In this document: positions 21,167 through 33,094 of the stretch, in pieces
How the letters are laid out: each line of letters starts with the position of its first letter
Numbering within the stretch: position 1 is the first letter of the stretch
NCBI GenBank assembly: GCA_907163375.1
Contig: CAJQUW010007444.1
Location: 310,001 to 374,000 of the forward strand
DNA: 64,000 nt
Source of the DNA: Prostheceraeus crozeri
Lineage: Eukaryota; Platyhelminthes; Polycladida; Euryleptidae
Direction: 5' to 3'
Program-made: the position numbers and the translations under genes
The notes under the pieces: model-generated
Seen by the model: only the letters and a program-made list of their open reading frames with translations
What the model was told of the DNA's origin: nothing
Database searches by the model: none

Positions 21167-23372
21167 TCAGTCTTCCAGGGTAGCTTTATTTTCTCCATTT
21201 TCCTTTTTTCAAAAGTTAGTCATTGTTTATTTTGTTAATTATTTTTCTTTACCTCACATGTATTTAGTTTTTCGTGGTCTTCCGCTCTCTAATTACATCT
21301 TAAAGTTATTAGTGTCCGATAATTGTGCGAGTAATGAAAAAAATCAAGATTGACAATATGTGAAAAGTGTGTGCCTTTAGAATTCACATGCTATTATCCA
21401 GGAAGATCACAGAGAATCGTTAAGAACTGACAAATGTCAAGAAGAAGACCGTAGCAGAACAATGAGGCATCGCAACTAAAAGGAATTAATTAAGAGCTAC
21501 TCAATCCAACTTGCTCTATTGTGAGATTGATTCTTTTCCATCATCTGTTGAATCTAACTTTCATTCTACTACTCAAAAGATAGATAATCAGTAACAACTG
21601 TCAACAACACTAATATAATATGTTTATAAATGCAAAGGTCTACTGACTAATCTGAGATGGAGATGATTGTCATCCAAAATCATAATCATAGAGCAAGTAT
21701 AATAGGTAGAGTAGCAACTTAGTATAAAGTTTCGATTTTATTAAATGAACTCGAATGAGACCCAGTACCATACCGGTATATGAGATATGCATATTTTTAC
21801 ACTTTTGGAGAAATCTACACGGATTTGACTGATCATGATAGCAAAACAGAAGGAAGAAAAGTAATTTACAAATCCTCCGTGTCACGAAAACCTTGGACAG
21901 GTAGTGTTTATTAAATCAACAATTCGATGGGTGACAATTTAATTTTCAACCTAAATTGAATTAAGTAAATTAATTAATTAAAAATATTAATAAAATAAAT
22001 AAATAGAAAATAAAATAAAAAATAGAATAATGTAAATTAATTAAAAAGACTTAATTAATTAAATTAAGTATTTTCTTAAGCGTGATTATGTCACACCTGC
22101 CAATGAAAGAGTAAAATATAGTAATCAAAGACAAAAAGGATCATAATTCACTTGAAAAGATGTAAATGGGTCCACAGTTAATAAAAGCAGAATTCTGATT
22201 CTATATTACTTACCAATATTGCATTGTTATAGCGTGGAAGCGAAATCATATTTCGTAAAATTCAATCTTTAAGGTCAAGGAGTTTTATATTCTGATGTGC
22301 TAACCTCGCAATGAATAGACAATGAAAAGTAAATATCATTGTAAGATCTATTAAATAAACAGTCACATATCATGTTTTTTTAAGTAAAAAATAGAACCAT
22401 AATTTTTGATTTTTTAAGAAGATCGATGTAGAGTTTGATTTCTATTCCTCTCTGGTATTATCGAGTTTTTCAATTATAATTCCGAGTTTCTAAATTATTT
22501 ATATGAATTCTTTTTATCAAGCGAAATATTTTTTACCAACATGATACACTGATTATGTAAGCACTTTGCGGGCTTCTAATTTCAGAAATTCGGTCAGAAA
22601 GAAATACCAATGCAAGGTATGAAGGAAGATCATAAATTACATTCAGATAGCTACACGCTGCAGAGTGCAAACTGAAGCGTCAGTAAGAAGTGTGTACCAT
22701 GATAATAACAAACTCTTTGAGTAAAGTTTTAGATGAAAATCAAATATAAAATATTCTTTTCAGATATCAAAGCTAGAAATATTTTTCAAAAATGGACAGG
22801 GCAATCCACAACACAAAAAAGTAATAAAGTCACTAATCACTCTTTAAATGACATGAGTAGAAAAAATACTAATTTTCTGACGACAGTGTGTCTATAATGC
22901 AGTTGCTTCTACAAAACAGCATCAAACTTACGGAGATATTGAACGGTGCATTTCAAAGACCGATCAAGGATGCGTTTCGACTTCGAGTACGCAGATACCG
23001 AGTGGATACACACGTTTTGTTTGTCAGATACCGGGAAGATGCCTATATAAAGCAAACAGTGTTAGCAACATGTTCTCAAAATATGGGGCTTCACAGACAT
23101 AGAGGAATATATTAAGGAATATATTAGAGGAAAGATTTTTCATTTATGTCAGATAGTGTTCATATAGGCCAAGATGTCATACGGGCAATATACATTATCC
23201 ATTGAATTGCAGAAAAAATGTTGAATGAATGTAATGAAAATTCATTTAAAGGCATATCAACAAATTGAATGCAGTTTGGATGGCAATGATACTACAATCA
23301 TGAATTGTCATGATTGTATACTACAAATTGAGAACAATCTACAACGAATTGTATATTGCAAACTGTTATGAC
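21167..23372. other. AT-rich stretch
   Basis: The stretch at 21950-22080 is nearly all A and T with repeated TTAATTAA and AATAAA words (simple sequence). The rest shows no recognised gene or element. Confidence 0.5.
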
Positions 23373-23386
23373 AATCATATTACAAT

Positions 23387-24837
23387 GAAGGATAGACATT
23401 TTTTAAGAAGGAGAAAGTTGAGATACAGGTCAACACGCGATAGCAGCGGCAGACTGTGAGTCACCCGATTACCATGGCAAGCGAAGATTAATCACATGGT
23501 CCTTTTGCTTGCACAGGTTGGGATTATCACGTCTAATAAACAATGCCTCGAGGATACGTAAAATGCGGTCATTGTAAGCGTGGCATACAATCTCAAACTT
23601 GCTGATAGGGTCATTCGGAACACTACAGCAACTGAGCACATGTTCAGTAATTGCAGAGCGAGAAATTCCTAAATGACCATTTAAGAACCACCTGGGTATG
23701 TGCTCCCGCGCTCGAACTGTCAGGGGTCGTGACGTCCGTCCAATATAGGTTGATCCACAACCACAACGAAAAGAATAAATAACAGAAGACTTATGAATTT
23801 TTACTTATGAATGTGAAGAGCAGGGCAGACTACCGTTTCTTGATGTTTCTATACAACGCATGCCTGACGGGAAACTGTGTACCACAGTGCACCGTAAACC
23901 AACTTTTTCAGGTGTTTACATGAGTTTTCACAGTTTCGTGCCCATTGCCTATAAAAGAGGCCTTGTCCGTTCTCTATTTATTCGTGCGCTTCGTATTTGT
24001 TCTGATGAAATGTTAGACCAAGAATTCAATACCATTCGTGCTATTTTGAAGTCTAATGCTTATCCTGAGCACTTCATCGATCAATATGAAGTCACTGAGA
24101 TCAATAATGTTTCTGTTGCCACCGCTGAAAGAAAGGCTGTTTATGTCAACTTGCCTTTCTATGGTGACAAATCTAGTCTTTTCATTCGCAAATCGATCGA
24201 TGAACTGCTGGCCAAGTTTGCGCCTGCCGCAAAACCCATAATTATTTTTAAGACCAACTGTATTCCTGTTGCTTCTCCTAAAGATCGTCTGCCAGTGGCC
24301 GCCACGTCTTCTGTTATTTATTCTTTTCGTTGTGGTTGTGGATCAACCTATATTGGACGGACGTCACGACCCCTGACAGTTCGAGCGCGGGAGCACATAC
24401 CCAGGTGGTCTTAAGTGGTCATTTAGGAATTTCTCGCTCTGCAATTACTGAACATGTGCTCAGTTGCTGTAGTGTTCCGAATGACCCTATCAGCAAGTTT
24501 GAGATTGTATGCCACGCTTACAATGACCGCATTTTACGTATCCTCGAGGCATTGTTTATTAGACGTGATAATCCCAACCTGTGCAAGCAAAAGGACCATG
24601 TGATTAATCTTCGCTTGCCATGGTAATCGGGTGACTCACAGTCTGCCGCTGCTATCGCGTGTTGACCTGTATCTCAACTTTCTCCTTCTTAAAAAATGTC
24701 TATCCTTCAATGTAATTTCACATGCTGGGTTACCTTTGACAAGACCAGTCGAAACATGTCAGGTTTACATTTTTCTTCCTAATTTCAATAAACTTTATTA
24801 TGACTTCGAAAGCATTCTGTGCGCTTTTTATTTATAA
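23387..24837 (+). mobile_element. Penelope-like element, 5'-truncated, with inverted terminal copy and 14-bp target duplication
   Basis: AATCATATTACAAT occurs at 23373-23386 and 24838-24851, directly flanking a 1451-bp insert. The first 404 bases (23387-23790) are the reverse complement of 24306-24708, nearly identical. Between the arms lies the end of the reverse transcriptase. Downstream come the GIY-YIG domain, a 3' untranslated region with AATAAA (24789) and the target copy. Target-primed insertion with an inverted partial copy at the 5' end is known for Penelope-like elements. The high arm identity says nothing certain about age, but the exact target copies suggest a fairly recent insertion. 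Confidence 0.9.
23809..24626 (+). pseudogene. Penelope-like polyprotein, C-terminal part (RT end plus GIY-YIG endonuclease)
   Basis: The translation starts ECEEQGRLPFLDVSIQR and continues to TVHRKPTFSGVYMSF, the region after the polymerase core of Penelope-like reverse transcriptases. A linker follows, then FRCGCGSTYIGRTSRPLTVR with EH, which is the GIY-YIG nuclease start with its CxC group. The C-terminal part holds TEHVL, FEIVCHAYNDRILRILEALF and DNPNLCKQ. GIY-YIG nucleases nick target DNA so that the reverse transcriptase can prime. The polymerase core and N-terminus are absent, and the frame is interrupted about once, so the copy is inactive. Confidence 0.88.
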
Positions 24838-24851
24838 AATCATATTACAAT

Positions 24852-27099
24852 CTAGCAATTATATACTTATTCCTTAACTTTGAGGAAAGACATCGTAATG
24901 AAGCTAATCAAAGATCACTCTATACATCAATAGATAAATTTCAATAGGTCCACAGACCTCAGTTTTTAAAGCATGCGTTCTGCAGAAAATTACAGACGAA
25001 GAGAAAAATTAGTGACATGACACTAAATTGAAGATAATTAACTTACCGGAAGGAGAGCGAACAGCTCTTCTTTTGAAAGGAATGCAAGTTAATTTATGCG
25101 TAACATTCATTCAACAAGTTTATGGGAATTGAAATGAAAGGCAAGCAAGACTGCAATGAAGCCATCTTCTCGTAAATTTTTATTTTACTGATCGAATACA
25201 AGGAATCAAACGTATTCCTTTCGCTGCATTAGAGTTTCCACTCTGATATAACAATAAGTGGGAAGGGAGCTCTATTGATCATGGAAGAGTAAGATAGAAA
25301 AGTTGTCAAATTTAGCATTATCAGTTTATGTCTGAATTTGCGTGAAAGCTATCATATGGAGCAGCGTTGAACACAACATAAGTACAGAAATGAATAAAAG
25401 GAGAAGGAACACGACTATTATTAAGGACCGAATTTTTTAGTGGCCAGTCAGCACGGCGTCGACCGTGTCTATACCGGAAAAGACCGGAAAATTAATTTGG
25501 GCACCAAAAACTAAATCTTAATCACCTCTATCCCCTCCCTACATGTCGATCCATTATTTCTCATGAAAGAACTTGTGTTCATTATATATATGTTATGATA
25601 CAAAATTTAGCCATAACCTATGTTATACAAACTCTAAATACCACGAGTTAGATTATCGTACAATATTGACACTTTGACTATACGAATACCAGAATAATGC
25701 GATGCGCTTCTATGATGAGATGAAGTCAAGTCGAACTGAACCAATCCAAGCGGTTGTTGATTTATGATTAAAAACGTCTTCAACTTTCTTAGAGTTGTTG
25801 CAGTAAGATTATATGGAGTTTGATTTCCCAAATCTGACGAGTAGAAAAGAATTATTGGCTGAAGACTTGATCTCAAAATTCCTGCATCAGACACTTTTAT
25901 GAAATCTTCACTCCCTTGAAGTCTCATCAGGTATTGTTTGTCTGTGGCTCTTTGCATCATGATGGCAAGTGCATTTTGTGATTGACATATAGATACTTGG
26001 ACCTCTTTTCTTTTTTCCAACTTTTTAGCTTAATTATTGATAATACAACTTTTGATTATCATTCATGGGGTAGAAATGCATCAGCATGTCTCTCTCACTC
26101 TCTCTCTCTTTTCTTTATTTCTTTTTTTTCGAACCTGTGTAGTTTCTCTATCAGAGCAAGGTGCAAGAAGTACTGGGGTATGCGCCTTCCTCTTTATCTC
26201 GCATCTCTCTCCCTCAAAATTCAAAATTCACTGGGCTCTAATTCTGGTAGGAAAGTACCCAAAAAAGACAGTTTACAACAGATGATTAGCAACAAATGAT
26301 GTGTGAGATGAAGAACACACACGCATTATATTCATAAAATAATATTCCATTAGTACAAGTAATCCATTGATTTTAACTCGGACAGCAACACAAAACACGG
26401 TTTGCAATTTTATTATAGGTCCTTTTTATTTTATTTTAGCATTGATCACTCTCCACTCTCTCTCTTTCAAGAAATCTGCAATCGAAAGTCTTGCATCGAT
26501 AAGAAATGTGCTACGCCTACCAGAGGTAATCTGTTTATATAATAGCAATGAACTATACGAGTATAGTGTCACTTCTACATGTATTTGTGGCACACCGTTT
26601 TGTTGATGCGCTTTGATTTTACTTCATATTCCATATAATTATGAAGTTTGTTGTCAAAGGATGGCCTTACAATCTTGAAATTTCAACTTTTGTGATAGAT
26701 CTCTATTTTATAGCAGTGCATATGCTTATATCAATAGGCCAGTTAAAGAAGAAAGGCAAAATTTTCGAACACAAACGCCAAGGAAACGTGCACGGTAAGA
26801 AATGTCTTCCAAAAAATTGAAAAAGACTTAATTTTTGTAAACTAGAGAATGCACAATTGATTTGAAACATCAAAGAAAATTCATGAAAATGATGAATGAA
26901 GAATAATCAAGTCTTCCATGCGTGAAAACAGATCTAAGATCATTTCAAAACAGGACTTGAGATTTTTTGGAACATTTTTCAATACATTGTGCTGATATAT
27001 CTGTGCTGGGAAAAGTTGATCCATATGATCATTTTATCTCTAAAAATGTTGAATGTTGTCAAAGGTAATTTATGGAAACCAAGCTTAATACAAACAGAA
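24852..27099. other. Gene-free stretch with short CT run
   Basis: A (CT)n-rich tract lies at about 26088-26112. A 128-codon minus-strand ORF (25634-26020) is open but has no recognised domain. No element ends were recognised. Confidence 0.45.
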
Positions 27100-27423
27100 T
27101 AATTAAATGTTGAGTCGCATTCTTAGTTGAATGGTGGGAACAGACCTGAATAGCTGCCATTTCATCCAATATCAGGAATAGGAAAAACATCTCTCAACAT
27201 CGACACAACTCCCTATTTAAAGTTACACCCATGCCCTGGTAAGCTTGAGATTTGCAATTAACAAGTACGGAAAATTTTCGATCGGCATTCATGTGTTTGC
27301 GAAAAGTAGCATTTGTTAATTATTGCAGGCGCACTAACTTACTAACTACTAGTATTGTGTTTAAAGTGATATTTAATGAATGCCCGTCGAAAATTTCACT
27401 AACTTGCAAATTGCAAATACTAG
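27100..27423 (-). repeat. Ribozyme-bearing repeat, copy 3 (P and part of Q inverted, then Q forward)
   Basis: Read on the plus strand, it starts with the reverse complement of module P (AATTAAATGTTGAGTCGC to CCTGAATAGCTGCCATTTCA and CTCAACATCGACACAACTCC). It continues with the inverted end of Q and then the complete forward Q (TTAATTATTGCAGGCGCACT to AAATTGCAAATAC). The ribozyme on the minus strand (27141-27183) keeps GAAA, the 4-bp helix III (ATGG/CTAT around CAG) and one strand of helix I, but box I CTGATGA is lost. Head-to-head inversion of modules again fits the Penelope-like insertion style. Confidence 0.7.
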
Positions 27424-27594
27424 GCTTCATGCACGTTCAGGGAAATGGTTAAAGGTTCTTTGCTTTAAAATTTCACCGTAAAGGTTTAGCATTACAAATA
27501 TAAATACTATAATTTTTGATGTTCATACAAAGAGTGGAAAGGTCTTCATAATGAAATTGTGCATCGAGATATATAGTTTAACTGAATGGAGAGT

Positions 27595-27960
27595 TAAGCT
27601 ACGTTCACACATGAGAGAAGAACTTGAGAGTTAACCTCAAATCAAACCGAGACTGAGACCAACCCGTTCACATCTGAGAGAGAGAGATCTCAGGAAAAGA
27701 GCTGCCTCTCATTTTCATGAACCACGCTTTCGCTTGACTATCGAAGCTGAGACTCGCTGAGACATGACCTGAGATCTGCTGAGACCTAGGTCTCAGACCT
27801 GTTCACACTACCGACATCAGGTCGCAGATAAATTGAAAAATGTTTCTATTTATACCTTTTTGTTGCGCTAACTCTCAGGTTCCGTTCAGACTATGTGAGA
27901 GCTTGCTGAGACTCATAAATCGTCATGAAGAAGCAAGCGTAAGCAAGCCGCTGCGGTTAT
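27595..27960. repeat. Cluster of GTTCACAC and TGAGAC words, left block
   Basis: CGTTCACA, CTGTTCACACTA and CGTTCAGACTAT occur about every 60-130 bases, mixed with many GAGAC/GTCTC words and AGAGAGAGA. A similar block lies at 30900-31100. GTTCACAC words are typical of the ends of some DNA transposons, but the two blocks are in the same orientation, so they are not simple inverted ends. No transposase was recognised between them; the open frame at 27840-28052 shows no known motif. Confidence 0.35.
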
Positions 27961-29731
27961 TAGCCGTCTTCGTAAAAGAAAAAGAATGGGAACACGCAGC
28001 TGTTGGCAGTGGTACGCTCGGGGGAGGGAAGTACCCGTGGGGGCAGGACTGAGCCTGTCCGCTTTTTTGAGAACCTCATTCCGGGGGTTCCTAATTTTGA
28101 AGGGTTTACTGATAAAACTGAGCACCGTCTTAAAATTTCTACTCATAGACATTTATCATCCGTTGAGTATCTGTTTGCATGATGAGTATTAGGGTATGAG
28201 TTTTCAATCACGAGACCCGATAGTGGCATGGCGTTGCCACTATTGAGAGTGCACCCAGCGCATGAAATCTCATCAGTCTTCACTCTGTAAACGAACAGAA
28301 TATTCTTACTTACTACATTCTTGATGATTACAAGCTGTGAATCGATTTCTATGTCAGGTTTTTAACTTCAACTAAGGACTGTTTCACACAAGCAACTTTT
28401 TGCAGCACGGTTGTCGCTGAAATTAGGAATTGGCTTTTCACATTGAACTTCGATCTCTGCGACCACAGAATTAGATTGTTTAAGCTAATCACTTTGCTAG
28501 AAGTGCAAACTGATTCAAAACAATGGCACATGAAGGAACTCATTAAGTGGACAAAAAGAATTTTTAATACCTTGCAGAGATAGCAAAAATAGTCGTGAAT
28601 TCCTTTAAAATGCTCCGATCGCAACGATTCCTTCAGATTCGAAGAATTCAGATCATTGCAAAAAAGTTTTTTCGATGATGTTGGGCCCTCCGATGATTAT
28701 TGAGAAAGTTAGCAGGCGCAAGAAAAACGTTCACAAACATCTCTGTAGAACTTGACATCGACTGTGTCTCTTTGCTGTGTGATTCGGTTGATAATTGTCA
28801 CTGAAACTTCAGACAATTTTACGTGTTTAATGTTGAAATGGCTGCTCATTGTTCGATTTCTATGGTATTATGTCAGCAGATTGTGCCATTTCATTAACGT
28901 TACAGGTTCCAATGTTTCCTTTCTAGTCAAACAGAAGAAGAGAAGACCTGTCTAATTCTGTGTCTGAGACTGTCAACCATCAGACAAACCATTTCGATCT
29001 CTCGATCTCATGAGACATACAAAGTGGATGTGTCTTAGCCTATTGGAGAAAGGTATGAACCGAAATTACTCTAAAGGCAGGTTTCAATTGTATTTATTTT
29101 AGTTTTCATCGAAATCAGTAGCAAATTTGCTATCAGAATATTTAAAATTTATAACATATTTCTCTATAATATTCAGATTCAGCGTAAACATTCCCATTTC
29201 CTATTTTTGTCTCGCCGTCTGCTCTTTGTAAAAGGCATGTAAGCTCATTTGATAGACATAGAAATCTCAGCATCCTAGTAAATCAGCTCATCGATAAAAG
29301 TGGTCGATTGCGTCATCTATTCATAGCACAGGTCAACAAATCTTCACGAAGCGACCACTTTCGGTATTGAAAATTCGATTGAATAATATCTCAATTTACA
29401 ATTTTAGGTGAGGTTATACACATGGAATCTATAGTTAGGGTATCTCGTAACTTCATCCTTATGTAAAATATTCGCAAGTCTTCCTTTTTGACTAATTTTA
29501 AGACCTAATAAATGCTAATTGATCTCCTAAATAGACACTTAATCTATAAGACTATAGGTACTCGTCAAATATTTCACGTAAACAGGTCATCAACTTGTTT
29601 ACGTAGGTTGTTTAATGCATTGTCATTTTTACATAATGAAAATTTTGAAACTTTCTAGTTAATTGATTTCCTTTGAACCTGAATCTCAGGCCTATTAATC
29701 AATATTGGTCCTTTTCGTCAACTTATTTCAG
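27961..29731. other. Gene-free stretch
   Basis: Several frames of 60-90 codons are open (for example 27913-28152 minus and 28349-28624 minus) but none shows a recognisable motif. No element ends or tandem arrays were seen. Confidence 0.45.
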
Positions 29732-29909
29732 CGCAAGTATGAAATGCTCAATAAGCCTACTGGGCCTGTTTTCAAGCACTGAAAATAAAATCAAACAAAC
29801 GAAGACTTCTGAAATGCTTGCCAGTAGAAACTATAGAACACGAAGCAAAAAAAATCTTTACAAACATTTATCAAATTTATCAGGTGCAAAACCATCGAGG
29901 TGGTGTATG
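29732..29909 (+). CDS. Weak candidate internal exon
   Basis: A 59-codon open stretch is bounded by an acceptor-like CAACTTATTTCAG and a strong donor ATG/GTAAGAAG. It would encode a peptide with SSTENKIKQTKTSEMLASRN then YRTRSKKNLYKHLSN and AKPSRW, lysine-rich and ending in phase 0. No partner exon was found and I do not recognise the peptide. It could be a chance open stretch. Confidence 0.22.
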
Positions 29910-30899
29910 GTAAGAAGTACTGATATTTCCTTTCCCTAGGCTATATGCCTCCTACAAAATATTCACCAATAGTAGATAGCCTACCACAAAGATAGCCTAA
30001 GTTTTACATAGTCTCGAAGATTTTCTAGCTTCCCTCTCTCGCACAAATTCAGATCAGCTCTGTCATGTTACTTTTTAACAACCTCGTTCAATTTCTCTAT
30101 GTTTTCAATTTTCTATTTGGGGGCATGTACCTAGATGGTGAAATGATTCATCCTCCTCCCTCAAACTTTAAAGAAATAGCTCTCGATTGAAGCGCTTATA
30201 AAATATACCTTGATAATAATAATAATCAGTTTCTGATGGTTTAGGCCTACTGGTGCATTTTTCTTTTGTACTCGAGTTAACCGAGTTTTGTTGGAGTATT
30301 TTACTGAGTTATAACTGAGTTTTTAGAAAAAGTCAGCATACAGAGTTTATTTCCGGCAAACTCGGTTAACTAAGTTTCTTGAAAAACTCAATTGACAACA
30401 CATGGTCTCATTCGGCATGCACGTCGGAACCGACGCAATTCCAATGAAAATATTCCTGCTTGTTACAATAGTAATTTTATGCGCGTCGTGATTCAACAAC
30501 GCATTGACATTAAGTTGACTATTGTGCATCTTTAGAAACATGTAAATGCAAGTCCGCTGTTTTTCATGCTTTCTCTACTACTGACTATTTAGTGTCCCGC
30601 CTTTGGTAGTAAAAAACATGGCCACCATTCTATAACTCTAAACTAATTTCATCAATCAAGTTAAAGTAGCCTGTACATGACTCATCATGTTTCTGTCTGA
30701 TTCATCGTAAATTCAGATTTCTGAAAGAAGTATAACGTGAATATATTTATAAGTATCATAAATATCGTAAATATCATCAATTGAATCTCTAGCTCAGACT
30801 GAACTAAATTGACTTGTGCAACCAACACAATTCCGCGTACATGTGTATGAAATGAATAAGCGCCGAATACACAATCCAGTTACATATTGATAACAAGGA
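29910..30899. other. Gene-free stretch
   Basis: Near 30280-30390 the words CTCGGTTAAC, CGAGTTAACCGAG and AACTGAGTT recur in both orientations, a small inverted cluster without a clear element boundary. Nothing else was recognised. Confidence 0.4.
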
Positions 30900-31100
30900 A
30901 GTCTCAGAAAAGTTGAAAGGCGTACAACTTTTGCTGAGACATGGTCGTTGTCTCAGTTGAAGGTCTCAGGGTTGTTCACACTCGAGACAAGGATCGTGGA
31001 GTTTGTCTCACAGGCTTCTCTCAGACGCTTGAGAGAAGCTTGTCTCAGGACCGTTTACACTATCTCTCAGCAAACGTGGTGAGAAGACTGAACACAACAA
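30900..31100. repeat. Cluster of GTCTCAG and GTTCACAC words, right block
   Basis: GTCTCAG or TGAGAC occurs about ten times in 200 bases, with GTTGTTCACACTC near 30972 and CCGTTTACACTATC near 31050. It resembles the block at 27595-27960 in vocabulary and in the direction of the GTTCACAC words. The 62-codon ORF across it is a by-product of the repetition. Confidence 0.35.
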
Positions 31101-31130
31101 TATTTAACATTTTCGAGATGAGAATTTAAG

Positions 31131-33090
31131 ATAACTAAAATCAGTCATCTGTGTACCCATGTCCATGGTGCACCAATGGATCTCTGCGGGGTTTGAATGC
31201 ATCGGTCATCTCTACTGGAGCCGTTATTTCATGCTCAGTAATTAAAGTTAATACAGATCAAATCATTTGTCAATAGTGACGGTTTGATGAAGCTTTGGTT
31301 TAACTTGATCTTTATCAGTTAAGAGAAGCGTCCATTCCTCATTATAGGTATACGTGTCATGGAGGCGTACACCTGAAAACAAGTACGTGCGTGGACAGTG
31401 GTGCCTGTTGTCGCACTGATATGTGTAAGTTGTCCCGTACTATTCCGCCTGCTTACTCTCTAACAAAAAGAATTGGCTAATTTCTTGTATGTCAAATGAA
31501 TACCTTTCTTCCAGAATCCAAACAGAGAAAGAACGCAGAATTGTGCTATGACCACTCCATTATCTTCTCGTGTGTAAATTTGCGATAGTGAGATTGAAAC
31601 AAGAGAAGACTGAGTGATGAAGCGAGTGTGTCTGACGCCATTGCGTGATAATTGCAGGTTTTACATCCGCAACAGTACCGGTAACTGATAATTACAGGGT
31701 CTGTCCACTCCTTGGCGAACTCCATCTATTAATCGTTTTGAAATAAATTGCTTTCCTTCTCTCTGAAATTGTCAATCTAAGAATTCTTTTCAATGATAAC
31801 TGACACATTGGTATCGACTTTTTAAATAACACAGTACGCGACTTTTCCTATACGGTTGTTTGTGTAAAACAAAACATGTATATCAGGTTTAAACTAATCG
31901 TAATAGACATTTCGAAATTGAAACCATATCAACCGTTCTTTAATTTTACAACGCATGATAATTACAATCGATGATAGTCTGCGATTAAACTCATTGTGAA
32001 ATCATCATGATTCCCTCCACTGAATTTAACTTCATCCCTGTGGTATAGGTCCGCCTCTCGCCATTATCCTTCAACAATAATGCCTCGAAAGCAAGCACAG
32101 AAAATTTCTAGAGGTGATCATTTCACAGCATGAGTCGTTCACCCAGGAACGGTATTCTGATTCTGCGCTATTACTTGCGAACTCCATGTTTTGACAAGGT
32201 TAACCAACATATGCCCGATTTGTCATGCATAAAGCACTGCAGTAATTCATAGTTATTAAACTTGTATAAAGTTTCGTATTTCTAGGCGAGTTGATCCTTT
32301 CAATAGATGAACACCTTAGGTGGCTAAATTAACTGCCTAAATCTAGGATGAAGATCAAAAGTTATGGTGAGTGATTGCACAGGTCATATGAATGCCTGAT
32401 CTATTACAAGCGATGAAATAATAATTGTTTATATAGTGGCTTCAAATTTCAGCGTGTAATTACTATGAAAGCCATCTTGTCAAATGAAAATTACTTTTCT
32501 ACAAGAGTTTGCTCATGGTCTTGTATCAAGCAGGTAAACTTGTACAATTCTGAAGCTTTTATACACCACATTATTGGAATGCTGCAAATATTGTCCTTGT
32601 AATAATAAAATAAAATTGCTGTCATAAATATGTGATTAAAATAATGAGTGTTGATTGTAACATTGATGTTTCATTGATGTAAAATTCACAGTCGAGTAGC
32701 CCACTATTTGTAGGTTGGTCTACAAGGAGGATGGAGATCGCGGGAGCTATGTCAAATGAATTCGCAGAGAATAGATCAGTTCATTCAAGCTTTTGAGTGA
32801 GTGAATGAGACTTCGAAGGATTTCTTTCTAGCTGCCACTAAATTGAACTATGATTTTGTCGTCATGAACTGATGTTTCTCAAAATATCATATTTTTCTAT
32901 TGCGATGCTTGAAATGGAATAGAATAGTTGAAACAGAAGACTTGAAAGGTGGTGTCCGTAACCAAGTTGATACGAGGCATGGTCAATGGCAATAATCTTA
33001 GATTGTTTTCTTTATCGTGAAATTCTGCAAATATGCACGATTTTAAAGCCAATATATAAAATAGAATTTAAAATTATACAACAATATCAT
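31131..33090. other. Gene-free stretch
   Basis: No recognised coding or repeat feature was found. The 5' edge of the retroelement remnant that follows may begin slightly upstream of 33095, but the homology fades here. Confidence 0.45.
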
Positions 33091-33094
33091 GATA

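Noticed and set aside
25634-26020. 128-codon minus-strand ORF as a gene
   Set aside because: No recognisable motif, weak start context and no pyrimidine-rich acceptor or donor around it.
27595-31100. One large DNA transposon with GTTCACAC inverted ends
   Set aside because: The words point the same way in both blocks, and no transposase or target duplication was found.
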